Positions 28,740 through 37,500 of a stretch of 64,000 bases of DNA are shown here, one piece after another. A program made the translations under genes and the position numbers. The notes under the pieces were generated by a model. The model saw only the letters and a list, made by a program, of their open reading frames with translations. It did no database searches and had not been told where the DNA came from. The DNA is taken from assembly GCF_000768555.3 (NCBI RefSeq), contig NZ_KN293978.2:186001-250000 (forward strand). Direction: 5' to 3'. Every line of letters starts with the position of its first letter. Within the stretch, counting starts at the first letter, position 1. The stretch is from Roseovarius mucosus DSM 17069 (lineage in GTDB: Bacteria > Pseudomonadota > Alphaproteobacteria > Rhodobacterales > Rhodobacteraceae).

Positions 28740-28780
28740 TGAACATACGTTCAAATACCCTCTGCGCTCCGACCTGTCAA
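28740..28780 (-). promoter_or_regulatory. Promoter and TGAAC-N4-GTTCA operator of the SDR gene
   Basis: On the minus strand the -35 box TTGACA is at 28780-28775. A 17-bp spacer follows, then TATTTG at 28757-28752. The palindrome TGAACGTATGTTCA (28740-28753) overlaps the -10 element, a typical repressor position. It shares half-sites and spacing with the site at 60886-60899. Confidence 0.65.
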
Positions 28781-28792
28781 AGACTGTCTGAG

Positions 28793-28814
28793 TTTCTTCT
28801 TGGCATAAATACTC
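28793..28814 (-). repeat. GAGTATTT intergenic motif, copy B
   Basis: Reading leftward, GAGTATTTATGCCAAGAAG lies between the SDR promoter and the AbrB-family stop. It shares GAGTATTT, a CCA a few bases later and an AAGAAG-like end with copy A. Confidence 0.35.
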
Positions 28815-28824
28815 ATATCCGGGC

Positions 28825-29877
28825 TTAGCCCTTGCGTTGTCGCCAGCGGGTGATCATCCCGAGCGTCAGCACGGTAAGCACGATGCGGTAGATATGGTGG
28901 ATCGTCACGAAGGCCGGGTTGGCATGAAGGCTCAGGGCGACGAGGGCCATTTCGGTGACGCCGCCGGGGGCGAGGGTAATCAGCAACACGTCCACCGCCT
29001 CGCCGGTCATCTCATGCAGGAGGATTGCCAACCCGACGCCCAGCGTCAGCATCGCCCCCACCGCCGTCATGGCGAGCGCTGTCCCGCGCAGCAAGAGGCG
29101 ACGGCTGAGCCCGGTAAACCGCATCCCAAGCGCCGTGCCGAGCACGATTTGCGCTATGTTTACAAGCCATTGCGGTATGTCGAAGCTAAGCCATCCGGTG
29201 AGCGACAGCGCCGCCGCAAGGGCCATCGGCCCGGTCATCTGCCCGGCGGGTAGGCGCAGCACATGGCCCAGACCCAAACCCCCCAGCCCCGCCAGTGCGA
29301 TCAGCGGCAGGTCGGACCAAGGCACATCGGGGCGCGCCATGGTCATGCCCGCTGAGCTGCCCACGGGTGCCCCCAGCCAGAGCGAGAGGCCAAGGGGCAG
29401 GGCCGTCACCACGACGATGATGCGCAGGAATTGTTGCATCATCAGGCGGGTCACGTCGGCGCCTGCCGCCTCGCCCAATTCGATGCTCTCATAGAGCCCG
29501 CCGGGGGTGCTTGCGTAAAAGGCGGTGGTGGGGTCATAGCCGCCGAGGCGGCGAAAGATAGTATAGCCCATGGCATGAGCCAGGCCGACGAAAAGCGTGA
29601 CTGCGCCAAAGGTTAGCGCGTAGTGATGGGCCTCGGTGAAGAGGGCTGGTGTCACTTGCGCGCCGATCATGAGGCCGATGATGGCAATGAACATGAGCCG
29701 CAGTTTCTGGGGAAAGCGGTAGCTTGTTGGCAGGCGTTTTGGCAGGGCGGTGGCGATGAAGGCCGATATGGCCAATGGGCCCAGCATAAAAGGCAAGGGC
29801 AGGCCGATGGCCTGACCCGCAAAGCCGGAGAGGGCGGAGAGTATCAGCAGCAGGAGGGTGGTCGCATGGATCGGCAT
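28825..29877 (-). CDS. AbrB-family polytopic membrane protein
   Basis: Inner-membrane protein of 350 aa with about ten hydrophobic helices in two repeated halves, each with an APGGxxE/STPGG-type loop (STPGGLYESIELGE and LAPGGVTEMALVAL). This is the AbrB-duplication family (E. coli AbrB, formerly 'ammonia monooxygenase'); it is unrelated to the Bacillus regulator and its transport function is not settled. It lies 43 bases downstream of iorB. A 16-bp palindrome abuts the start codon and no ribosome binding site is evident. Confidence 0.82.
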   Translation of the reverse strand: MPIHATTLLLLILSALSGFAGQAIGLPLPFMLGPLAISAFIATALPKRLPTSYRFPQKLRLMFIAIIGLMIGAQVTPALFTEAHHYALTFGAVTLFVGLAHAMGYTIFRRLGGYDPTTAFYASTPGGLYESIELGEAAGADVTRLMMQQFLRIIVVVTALPLGLSLWLGAPVGSSAGMTMARPDVPWSDLPLIALAGLGGLGLGHVLRLPAGQMTGPMALAAALSLTGWLSFDIPQWLVNIAQIVLGTALGMRFTGLSRRLLLRGTALAMTAVGAMLTLGVGLAILLHEMTGEAVDVLLITLAPGGVTEMALVALSLHANPAFVTIHHIYRIVLTVLTLGMITRWRQRKG

Positions 29878-29878
29878 G

Positions 29879-29894
29879 GTGCTTGTTCAAGCAC
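29879..29894. promoter_or_regulatory. 16-bp palindrome at the abrB-family start
   Basis: GTGCTTG-TT-CAAGCAC is a perfect 7-bp inverted repeat ending two bases before the ATG (29877-29875) of the AbrB-family gene. It could be an operator or an mRNA hairpin controlling initiation. No recognised regulator is known for it. Confidence 0.4.
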
Positions 29895-29920
29895 CGGGCG
29901 CGGGCAGGGGCAAGGGGCGC

Positions 29921-32161
29921 TCAGATGAATGTAACGAATTTGTCGAAGGGCATTTCGCGCAGGCGTCGGCCTGTGGCGGCAAAGATCGCATTGGCCAGCG
30001 CGGGTGCGGCGGGGGGCACAGGGGGCTCACCGATGCCCTTGATCCGCGTTCCGTTTTCTAGTCCGCGCACGGTAATTTCGGGGCATTGGTAGAGGCGAAG
30101 CGATTGAAATGTATCGAAATTACTCTGCTCTGCCGCGCCGCCCGCGTAGGTGATCTCGGCGTGTATCGCATGGCCCAGACCAAAGATCACGCCGCCCTTG
30201 ACCAGCCCTTCGAAGTTGATCGGATCGAGGATACGGCCCACATCGGCGGCGACATAGACGTGGTCGAGGCGGAGACCGTTGTCGGTGTTCGTGACCTCGA
30301 CCACCTGCGCGCAGGGCACGCCGAAGGACAGGCAGAAGGCCACGCCGCGCCCCTGGTTCGGGGCAAGGGGGCTGCCCCAGTTGGACATCTCGCCCACGGC
30401 CTCCAGCACCTTTCGCGAGGGGGTGTGATTGCACAGGCGCAGGCGCTCGGCCAGCGGATCGGCCCCGGCGGCGTGGATCAGTTCGTCAAGCAGGCTGTCG
30501 TGGAAGAACCCGTTGGACGACGCCCCCACCGAGCGCCAAGACGAGATTGGTGCCAATTCAGGCGTGCGGTAGCCCGTCACGCGATAGTGTGGAATATCAA
30601 AGGGTTGATCCCATGCTCCGGCCACGATTTGCAGGTCTGGCCCCGGTGCGGGGATGCTCTGGCGCCCCATTTGTGACGAAAGAACCGAGGGCATGGCGAT
30701 GCCCAGATCATAGGCCGCAACCTGACCATTCGCGACCCGGCCCCGCCCACGCGCCAGTGCGATCTGGCGGGGAAAGTCGTGGGTCATGTCCTCTTTGCGC
30801 GAATAGGTCAGTTTCACCGGCCGCCCCGGCAATTCCATCGCGATGCGGGTGGCGTGGCGCGTGACCTCATCCTCGAGCCGGTGGCCAAAGCTGCCGCCGA
30901 TCATCAGGGCGTGAACGTGGATTGCGTCGGGCGTAAGGTCTGTAAGCTTTGCCACGTTATTTTGTACAAAGCGCGGCACCTGGGTACCGGTCCAGATGTC
31001 GACCCGGTCGGGTGTGTAGAGAACGGTTGCGTTGAGCGGTTCTAGCGGGGCGTGGGCGAGGTAGGGGGCGCGGTATTCGACCGTCAGATCGGTGCCGTCG
31101 GAGAGGGCGGTTTCCACATCGCCCGCGTCGCGGAATTGGCTGTCTTGGCGGTCGGGGGTGAAGCTGTCGGAGAGGGTTTGCCAATGGGTGTCCATCTCGG
31201 GCGGAATTTGGGCGGGGCCCCATTCGACGGGAATGGCGGCGACCGCCCGCATCGCGCGCCATGTGTTGTCGGCGATCACGGCGACGCCGTCGGGCAGGGC
31301 CACCACCTTGATCACGCCGCGCATGGCGAGGGCGGGGGTGGGATCATGGCTGAGGCGTGCGCCGCCGATGGCGGGGTTGAGGCGGAGGGCGGCATGGGCC
31401 ATGTCGGGGCGCGTCACGTCGATGCCGTAGTCCTGCGTGCCGGTGGATTTTGCGACGATGTCGATCCGCTGCATCGGTTGACCGAGGAGGCGCCAGTCGG
31501 AGGGAGCGCGCAGGGTGACATCGGTAACAGCATCGGTGTTTGCCGCCTCGGCTGCAAGGCTCTGGTAACTGAGGCGCGTGCCGTCGGGCAGGATCACCGC
31601 GCCGCGTTCGGTGCGTAAATCCGTTGCGGAGAGGGTATGCAGCCGGGCGGCGGTGGCCTTGAGCGTTTCGCGGGCCACGGCCCCGGCATGGCGCAGTTTG
31701 TCAAACCCATCGGGGACGGTGGTGGAGCCGCCGGTGATCTGCATGCCCAGAAATTTCATCGGGGCATCGGCCAGGCTTCGTGTGGTTTGGGCCAACCAGC
31801 TATCGTCGGTGGCGCGGAAGGGCACGGCATCGCCTGCAAGGGCGGTGTTGTAATAGGCGGGGCTGGGGGGGCCGGGATCGGTCTTGATCTGGTCCAGATC
31901 TACATCAAGCTCTTCGGCGATGAGCGCGGCTTGAACGGAGATCGCCCCTTGGCCCTTATCGGCGCGGGGGGTGATGAGGGTGATCGCGTCAGATGTGATC
32001 AGCACATAGGGCGTGAGGGCCGCCGCCCCCTCGGGCAGGTCGGAAAGGAGCGGGTTGGCATAGGGCGTCTTGTAACGCCAGACGCCGAAGGCCACGCCGC
32101 CCGCAATCGCGGCGGAGCCTATCAGGAATGTGCGGCGGGCGATGGTTTTGACGCGGCCCAT
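29921..32161 (-). CDS. iorB: Isoquinoline 1-oxidoreductase-type molybdenum hydroxylase, large subunit
   Basis: Molybdopterin-binding subunit of a xanthine-oxidase-family hydroxylase, 746 aa, resembling IorB. The N terminus has a Tat signal with RRTFLIGSAAIAGG, so the holoenzyme is predicted to be periplasmic and exported folded with its cofactor by TatABC. Internal motifs include VALPDGVAVIADNTWRA, the HVHALMIGGSFGHRLEDE loop, WRSVGASSNGFFHDSL and the C-terminal GIGEPPVPPAAPALANAI. It starts 3 bases after iorA. The natural substrate is not indicated by the sequence, and no XdhC-like maturation gene is adjacent. Confidence 0.9.
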   Translation of the reverse strand: MGRVKTIARRTFLIGSAAIAGGVAFGVWRYKTPYANPLLSDLPEGAAALTPYVLITSDAITLITPRADKGQGAISVQAALIAEELDVDLDQIKTDPGPPSPAYYNTALAGDAVPFRATDDSWLAQTTRSLADAPMKFLGMQITGGSTTVPDGFDKLRHAGAVARETLKATAARLHTLSATDLRTERGAVILPDGTRLSYQSLAAEAANTDAVTDVTLRAPSDWRLLGQPMQRIDIVAKSTGTQDYGIDVTRPDMAHAALRLNPAIGGARLSHDPTPALAMRGVIKVVALPDGVAVIADNTWRAMRAVAAIPVEWGPAQIPPEMDTHWQTLSDSFTPDRQDSQFRDAGDVETALSDGTDLTVEYRAPYLAHAPLEPLNATVLYTPDRVDIWTGTQVPRFVQNNVAKLTDLTPDAIHVHALMIGGSFGHRLEDEVTRHATRIAMELPGRPVKLTYSRKEDMTHDFPRQIALARGRGRVANGQVAAYDLGIAMPSVLSSQMGRQSIPAPGPDLQIVAGAWDQPFDIPHYRVTGYRTPELAPISSWRSVGASSNGFFHDSLLDELIHAAGADPLAERLRLCNHTPSRKVLEAVGEMSNWGSPLAPNQGRGVAFCLSFGVPCAQVVEVTNTDNGLRLDHVYVAADVGRILDPINFEGLVKGGVIFGLGHAIHAEITYAGGAAEQSNFDTFQSLRLYQCPEITVRGLENGTRIKGIGEPPVPPAAPALANAIFAATGRRLREMPFDKFVTFI

Positions 32162-32164
32162 GGG

Positions 32165-32626
32165 TCAGATGCCCCGGAGGTTGCGGGCGGCGGTCTTTAC
32201 GGCCTCGCGGATGCGTGGATAGGTACCGCAGCGACAGAGATTGCCGGACATGGCATCGTCAATCTCGGTGTCGGTGGGATTTGGGCTCTCACTCAGCAGG
32301 CTTGCGGCCTGCATGATCTGGCCGGATTGGCAGTAGCCACATTGCGCCACCTGATGCGTGATCCACGCGGCTTGCACCGGATGGAGGGCCTCGGGTGTGC
32401 CAAGCCCCTCGATGGTGGTGACAGGTCCCCAGACATCGCCCACCGCCACCTGACAGGAGCGGGTGGCAACCCCGTCGATATGCACGGTGCAGGCCCCGCA
32501 TTGCGCGATGCCGCAGCCATATTTCACCCCGGTGAGACCTAGGATGTCGCGCAGCGCCCAGAGGAGCGGCATGTCGGGTTCGAGACCCTCCAGGGAATGA
32601 TCGGTGCCGTTGACGGTGAGTTGCAT
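32165..32626 (-). CDS. iorA: Isoquinoline 1-oxidoreductase-type [2Fe-2S] subunit
   Basis: Small electron-transfer subunit of 153 aa with two [2Fe-2S] clusters. The N-terminal plant-ferredoxin-type cluster has [11 protein letters not shown] plus a later Cys (TRSCQVAVG). The helical second cluster has CGYCQSGQ and LCRCGTYPR. It has no signal of its own and would be exported as a passenger of IorB. An AGGAGC site precedes ATG 32626. The promoter upstream contains a palindrome. Confidence 0.93.
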   Translation of the reverse strand: MQLTVNGTDHSLEGLEPDMPLLWALRDILGLTGVKYGCGIAQCGACTVHIDGVATRSCQVAVGDVWGPVTTIEGLGTPEALHPVQAAWITHQVAQCGYCQSGQIMQAASLLSESPNPTDTEIDDAMSGNLCRCGTYPRIREAVKTAARNLRGI

Positions 32627-32654
32627 GGCGTGCTCCTGTTGCGGCCCCTTGGAG

Positions 32655-32682
32655 ATAATAAACTGAACGGTTCACTTGTCCA
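32655..32682 (-). promoter_or_regulatory. iorA promoter with internal palindrome
   Basis: On the minus strand TGGACA (32682-32677) and TATTAT (32660-32655) are separated by 16 bp. The palindrome TGAAC-C-GTTCA (plus strand 32664-32674) fills most of the spacer. This is a classic place for a TetR-type repressor. The half-sites resemble those at 28740 and 60886, but the spacer is 1 base instead of 4. Confidence 0.55.
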
Positions 32683-32737
32683 GATGGCATGGCAATTGCT
32701 GTTTCACTCAGGCGCAAAGACCGTATAGTGAGGGGCA

Positions 32738-33637
32738 ATGATCCAAGAGACCGGAAAACGGATGCAGGTTGTCATTCACGCAGGCGCCCATCACACCGAC
32801 GAGGACAGGCTGATCAACTGCCTGTCCAGCAATCGCGAGATGCTGGCGCGCCATGGAACCAATGTTCCCGATCCGCAGCGCTATCGCCGTTTGGTGCGCG
32901 ACGTATTGCACCACGCGCAGGACGCGGGTCTGGCGCCTGATGCGCGCGATGTTCTGGTGGATGCGATCAGCAACGACGGCGCGGTGGACCGGCTGGTCCT
33001 GTCCAATCCGGGGTTTTTCGGCACGCCCAAGATGGCGGTGAATGGTGGCGTATTCTATGGCGCGGCCGAACATCGGTTGAACCTGTTTCGGCAGTTGTTC
33101 CCGGATGATCACCTGGAGCTGTTCATCGGCGTGGTCAATCCGGCGACGTTCCTGCCGCCGCTGCTGAAGGATACGGATTTTGATACGGTCGAGGCGCTCT
33201 TGCGGGGGTACGCGGCCACGGATCTGCGCTGGTCCGAGCTGATCACGCGGGTGCGCAGTCATCATCCCGATATTCCGATCACGATTTGGTGCAACGAGGA
33301 TACGCCGCTGATCTGGAGCCAAGTGGTGCGGGAACTGGCGGGCATTGATCCGACGGTTACGTTCGACGGCGAGTTCAGCCTGATCGAAGAGATCATGACC
33401 CCGGCAGGGCGCGAGCGGTTTCGCGGCTACCTCGCGTCGCATCCCGGTCTGACCGAGGTGCAGAAGCGCCGTGTGGTGGCGGCGTTTCTGGATAAGTTTG
33501 CCGATGAGGCGGCGATTGAGGAAGAGTTGGACGCGCCCGGATGGACGGACGCGTTGGTGGCCACGCTGAGCGAACTCTATGATGAGGACATTTATACGAT
33601 CCAACGCATGCAGGGCGTGCAGGTGATCACGCCCTGA
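32738..33637 (+). CDS. Sulfotransferase-like protein lacking the P-loop
   Basis: A 299-aa protein whose N terminus (VVIHAGAHHTDEDRLINC, then LSSNREMLARHGTNVPDP) has the layout of roseobacter sulfotransferase-like proteins. The PAPS-binding KTGTT loop is replaced by HTDED. The body contains ELFIGVVNPATFLPPLL and IPITIWCNEDTPLIW. It may retain the fold while having lost PAPS binding. It is divergent from iorA (111-base gap), and no functional link is evident. GAGG precedes ATG 32738; ATG 32762 is an alternative start. Confidence 0.7.
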   Translation: MIQETGKRMQVVIHAGAHHTDEDRLINCLSSNREMLARHGTNVPDPQRYRRLVRDVLHHAQDAGLAPDARDVLVDAISNDGAVDRLVLSNPGFFGTPKMAVNGGVFYGAAEHRLNLFRQLFPDDHLELFIGVVNPATFLPPLLKDTDFDTVEALLRGYAATDLRWSELITRVRSHHPDIPITIWCNEDTPLIWSQVVRELAGIDPTVTFDGEFSLIEEIMTPAGRERFRGYLASHPGLTEVQKRRVVAAFLDKFADEAAIEEELDAPGWTDALVATLSELYDEDIYTIQRMQGVQVITP

Positions 33638-33690
33638 GCGCGCGATTTCCGCTTGCAGAGGCGGAAGTGCTTGGATAATCAGGCGCGCAA

Positions 33691-33766
33691 GCCCCTATAG
33701 CTCAGCTGGTAGAGCAACTGATTTGTAATCAGTAGGTCCGCGGTTCGAGTCCGTGTGGGGGCACCA
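33691..33766 (+). tRNA. tRNA-Thr (TGT anticodon)
   Basis: A 76-base cloverleaf. The acceptor GCCCCTA pairs with TGGGGGC (one G-U), then discriminator A and an encoded CCA. The anticodon stem CTGAT/ATCAG encloses TTTGTAA, anticodon TGT reading ACA. The T arm has GGTTCGAGTCC. Its 3' end faces the RTX gene. Confidence 0.95.
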
Positions 33767-34500
33767 TTCCCATTGATGCGAAGACGAACACGAAGGCGGC
33801 AGGCGTGATGCAGGCCTCTGCCAAGCTGTCTGGTGTAGTTATCCACAGGTATTCGGAGATTCGTGGCTATCTTTGGAGAGTGATGTTTCCAGTCCTGAAA
33901 CAGAAAGCCTTGGGATGGTGCATTGTTGCCGAAATTTTCGATCCGCCTTATTTTGGACACAGGAAACTATCGGTGGTAGGGTCCGTGCGGTTTTGTTCTC
34001 GGGTCTTAAACAAATACACGTTATGCGTGTTTTGCATTTTATTATTTTCAGTTTTTTTTCACTTTTTCGCGAGTTTTCGGATTCTTGCCCGATTCACCGG
34101 AAACATTCGCACCGCAATGGTGGTTTGATTTGTGGCAAGAACATGGCGTGAATTAACCCAAGCTGCGTATTTTCAACACGTTTGTGCCAGATTCCACTTG
34201 GGCCAGACTATTCAAAAGGATAATGTCAGGTCAGCCCATCTGGGGGGTCATGTCTGTAGGTCGCGGGGGCGACCGCACAAAACCGACGCGATGTTTCGTG
34301 GAAAGCTGCCGCAATCCTCGTTTCTGCCAAACGCGATCACTGGAAGTTTTGGGCTGTTTCGTCCCGCTGTGTAATGCCGTGCCGGCATTGCTTCCCTTTT
34401 GGTTCTGTGCCGGTCGCTCTTGTCTCGCATCGTCGAGATCGACGCAGGCATTTTTGAACTGGGTCGCAAGCATGTGTCGACGAGGCACGGGAGATGGAAC
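33767..34500. other. 734-base gene-free region upstream of the RTX-Hint gene
   Basis: No convincing coding sequence is seen. The middle (about 33990-34110) is markedly AT-rich for this genome. It contains one perfect DnaA-type 9-mer, TTATCCACA, at 33839-33847. There is also a weak hairpin ACACG-TTATG-CGTGT at 34016-34030 followed by a T-rich stretch, and a perfect 7-bp hairpin AATGCCG-TGC-CGGCATT at 34373-34389. It probably holds the RTX gene promoter, but I cannot place one with confidence. Confidence 0.5.
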
Positions 34501-37500
34501 ATGGCAATTAACAGAGTTGACGGTGACAATACCGGAAATCGCATTGACATCGCCTACACGGGCGATCCCGAGGGGGATCGGATCGACGCGAATGACGCAA
34601 CGGACGGGTCCAACGATGACGTTGTTGACGGGTTTGGCGGCGACGACACCATTCTTGCGGGTGAGGGCAATGACACTGTGTTTGCCGGGTCTGGCAGCGA
34701 TTCTGTTGAGGGTGGCGCGGGCAATGACCTGTTGGTGGGCGACACGCCTGACCCAACGGCAGGCGCGCGCGAAGTGTTCCAGTGGAGCGGCGCGCCCGAC
34801 CCCAACGATGCCGATCCGATCGACGCGGGCGATCCGATCATTGGCTTTGTACAGAATACCGGCTCGGTCGATGTGACATTCTCGGTGCTGACCAGCACTG
34901 TGACCGATGACACGACCTTTGCCGACACTCCGCAGAATGTGACGGGTGTGACCACCGATGGCACCCCGGCTGATCCCAACAGTTCGCTGTCGGCGGATCT
35001 GGCGGCGCCGGGCTCTACCGATCTCAAGCTCGAATTCTCGTCCGAGGTCGAGAATGTTTCGTTCAACATCAACGATCTGGATGGCACAGAGCATGTGCAG
35101 ATCTTTGCTTTTGATGCGGCGGACAATCTGATTCCCGTAACCCTGGTTGGCGGTTCTGCCGTCACGGTTCTGAGCGCGGAAGAGGCGTTGGGCGCGGGTA
35201 CGGGCACCGATGACGGCGCGGCGCATAGCCTGACGGTGACAATTGCGGGGCCTGTCTCGCAACTGGTGATCCGCTATTCCGATGCAGATGGCACCTCGGA
35301 CGGTCTGAACGTGACGGATGTGTATTTCGGTCTGCCTGGCGGTGTGGTCGATACCGGCGTGCCGGGTAATGACACGCTGATCGGTGACGAAGGCGACGAC
35401 ACGCTCTTGGGCGAGGCGGGCAATGATGTGCTGACCGGTGGGGCCGGAGCGGACAACATCAGCGGCGGGGCCGACGAGGATCTGATCATCGGCGGCACGG
35501 CAGGCGATGTGGTCGACGGCGGCAGCACGGGCGTGGACAATGACACGCTCGATCTGCGCGGCGCTGGCCCGCTGCGGGTGGTGGATGAGACCACCGATGC
35601 CGATGGCAATTCCACCTCGGGGCGGATCGAGTTTCTGGGCAGCGACGGGGCTGTGACCGGCGACATGACATTTGCCGAGATCGAAAATCTGATCCGGCCC
35701 GACAACACCGCGCCGGATGCTGTCAATGATGATGGCGTGACCACGGATTTCGAGACTGAAGTGATTGTTCCGGTTCTGGCCAATGACACGGATGCGGATT
35801 TCGATACCTTGTCGGTGACAGGGGCCACGGATGGAGCCAATGGCACCACGATCGTCAATGGCGATGGCACCGTGAGCTATACGCCCAACGCGGGTTTCAG
35901 CGGCACGGATACGTTCGATTACACGATTTCGGACGGCAATGGTGGCACGGACACCGCGACTGTGACGGTCACGGTGGGGGTGGCCCCGCCGCCGCCGCCG
36001 CCGGCGCGCGACGGGATTGTGGATGGCACCGCTGGAAGCGATCTGATCGATCTGGCCTATGCGGGTGATCCGGACGGCGATTTCGTTGACAACGATGACG
36101 CGCTCTTGCCGGGGGCGGCGCCGAATGACGACAGCATTCGCGCAGGTGCCGGGGATGACGTGGTCTTTGCCGGGGTTGGCGATGATCAGGTTGACGGCGC
36201 TGACGGGGCTGATCTGATCTTTGGCGAGGATGGCTCTGATACGATTGACGGTGGCGCGGGCAATGACACCATTGATTCCGGTACCTCCACGTCGACACTG
36301 CCTTTGCCGGATCTTGGGTTTGGCACCACGGTGCCGGCCGACCTCGATCCCGAGAACGACCGCGATCTGGTGCTTGGTGGCGACGGCGATGATGTGATCA
36401 CCACCGGTGACGATGCGGATACGATTTCCGGCGGTGCCGGCGCGGACCTGATCGACGGTGGCATTGATGCGGATCAGATCGACGGCGATGATGGCAATGA
36501 CACCCTGATCGGTGGCGAGGGGTCGGATACGATCAACGGCGGAGCCGGGGACGATTCGATCTTTGGCGGTCTGGAAGAAGGCTTTCCGGACTCGATCAAT
36601 ATTCCCGATGCGACCGATCCCGAGCCGGGCAATGGCCGGGACCTGATCGACGGCGGCGACGGCAATGACACGATCTTTGGTCAGGACGACGACGACACAA
36701 TTCTCGGCGGTGCCGGGGATGATGTGATCGACGGTGGCATTGACGACGATTTTATCGTGGGTGGTGACGGCGACGATTCTTTGATTGGCGGTCAGGGGGA
36801 TGACACGATCACCGGCGGCACCGGCAATGATACGATCAGCGGTGGTTTGGGTGCAGATCGACTTGTTGGCCTCGATGACCGCGATGTGTTCGTTGATGTT
36901 GGCGCGGGTGACACAATTGATGGTGGCACCGGTGATAGCACGGCGGACGGCGTTGAAGATGATTTCGACACGCTGGACCTGCGCGGTCTTGGTCGGTTCG
37001 AGATCGTCGGGCAGACAACCGACGCGGATGGTGATTCGACGTCGGGCACGGTCAACTTCCAGGATCGTGATGGCACGGTCACGGGGTCATTGGTCTTTGG
37101 CGAGATCGAGAACCTCATTCCTTGCTTTACCCCCGGCACGGCGATTGCCACGCCGCGTGGCGAAAAGCTGGTGGAGGAGTTGAAGGACGGCGATAAGGTG
37201 ATCACCCGCGACAACGGTTTGCAGGAGATCCGTTGGATCGGTCAGCGGATGCTGAGCGGGGAAGAATTGGCGAAATCGCCGCATCTGCGGCCCGTGTTGA
37301 TCCGCGCCGGATCGCTGGGGCATGGGTTGCCGGAGCGCGATATGCTGCTGAGCCCGCAGCACCGCATCCTGCTCAATTCGGATCGTGCCGCGCTGTATTT
37401 CGAGGAGCGTGAGGTGTTGGCCGCAGCCAAGCATCTGGTTGGGATCGAGGGCGTGAGCCAGGTAGAGACCCGCGCGGCCACCTACATCCACTTCATGTGC

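Noticed and set aside
33767..34500. Replication origin in the AT-rich gene-free region
   Set aside because: Only one DnaA box is present and there is no dnaA, hemE, parAB or repeated 9-mer cluster nearby.
36010..36900. RTX repeat DNA as a CRISPR or satellite array
   Set aside because: The periodicity is in the translated GGxGxD units, the reading frame is open throughout and the units are not identical in DNA.
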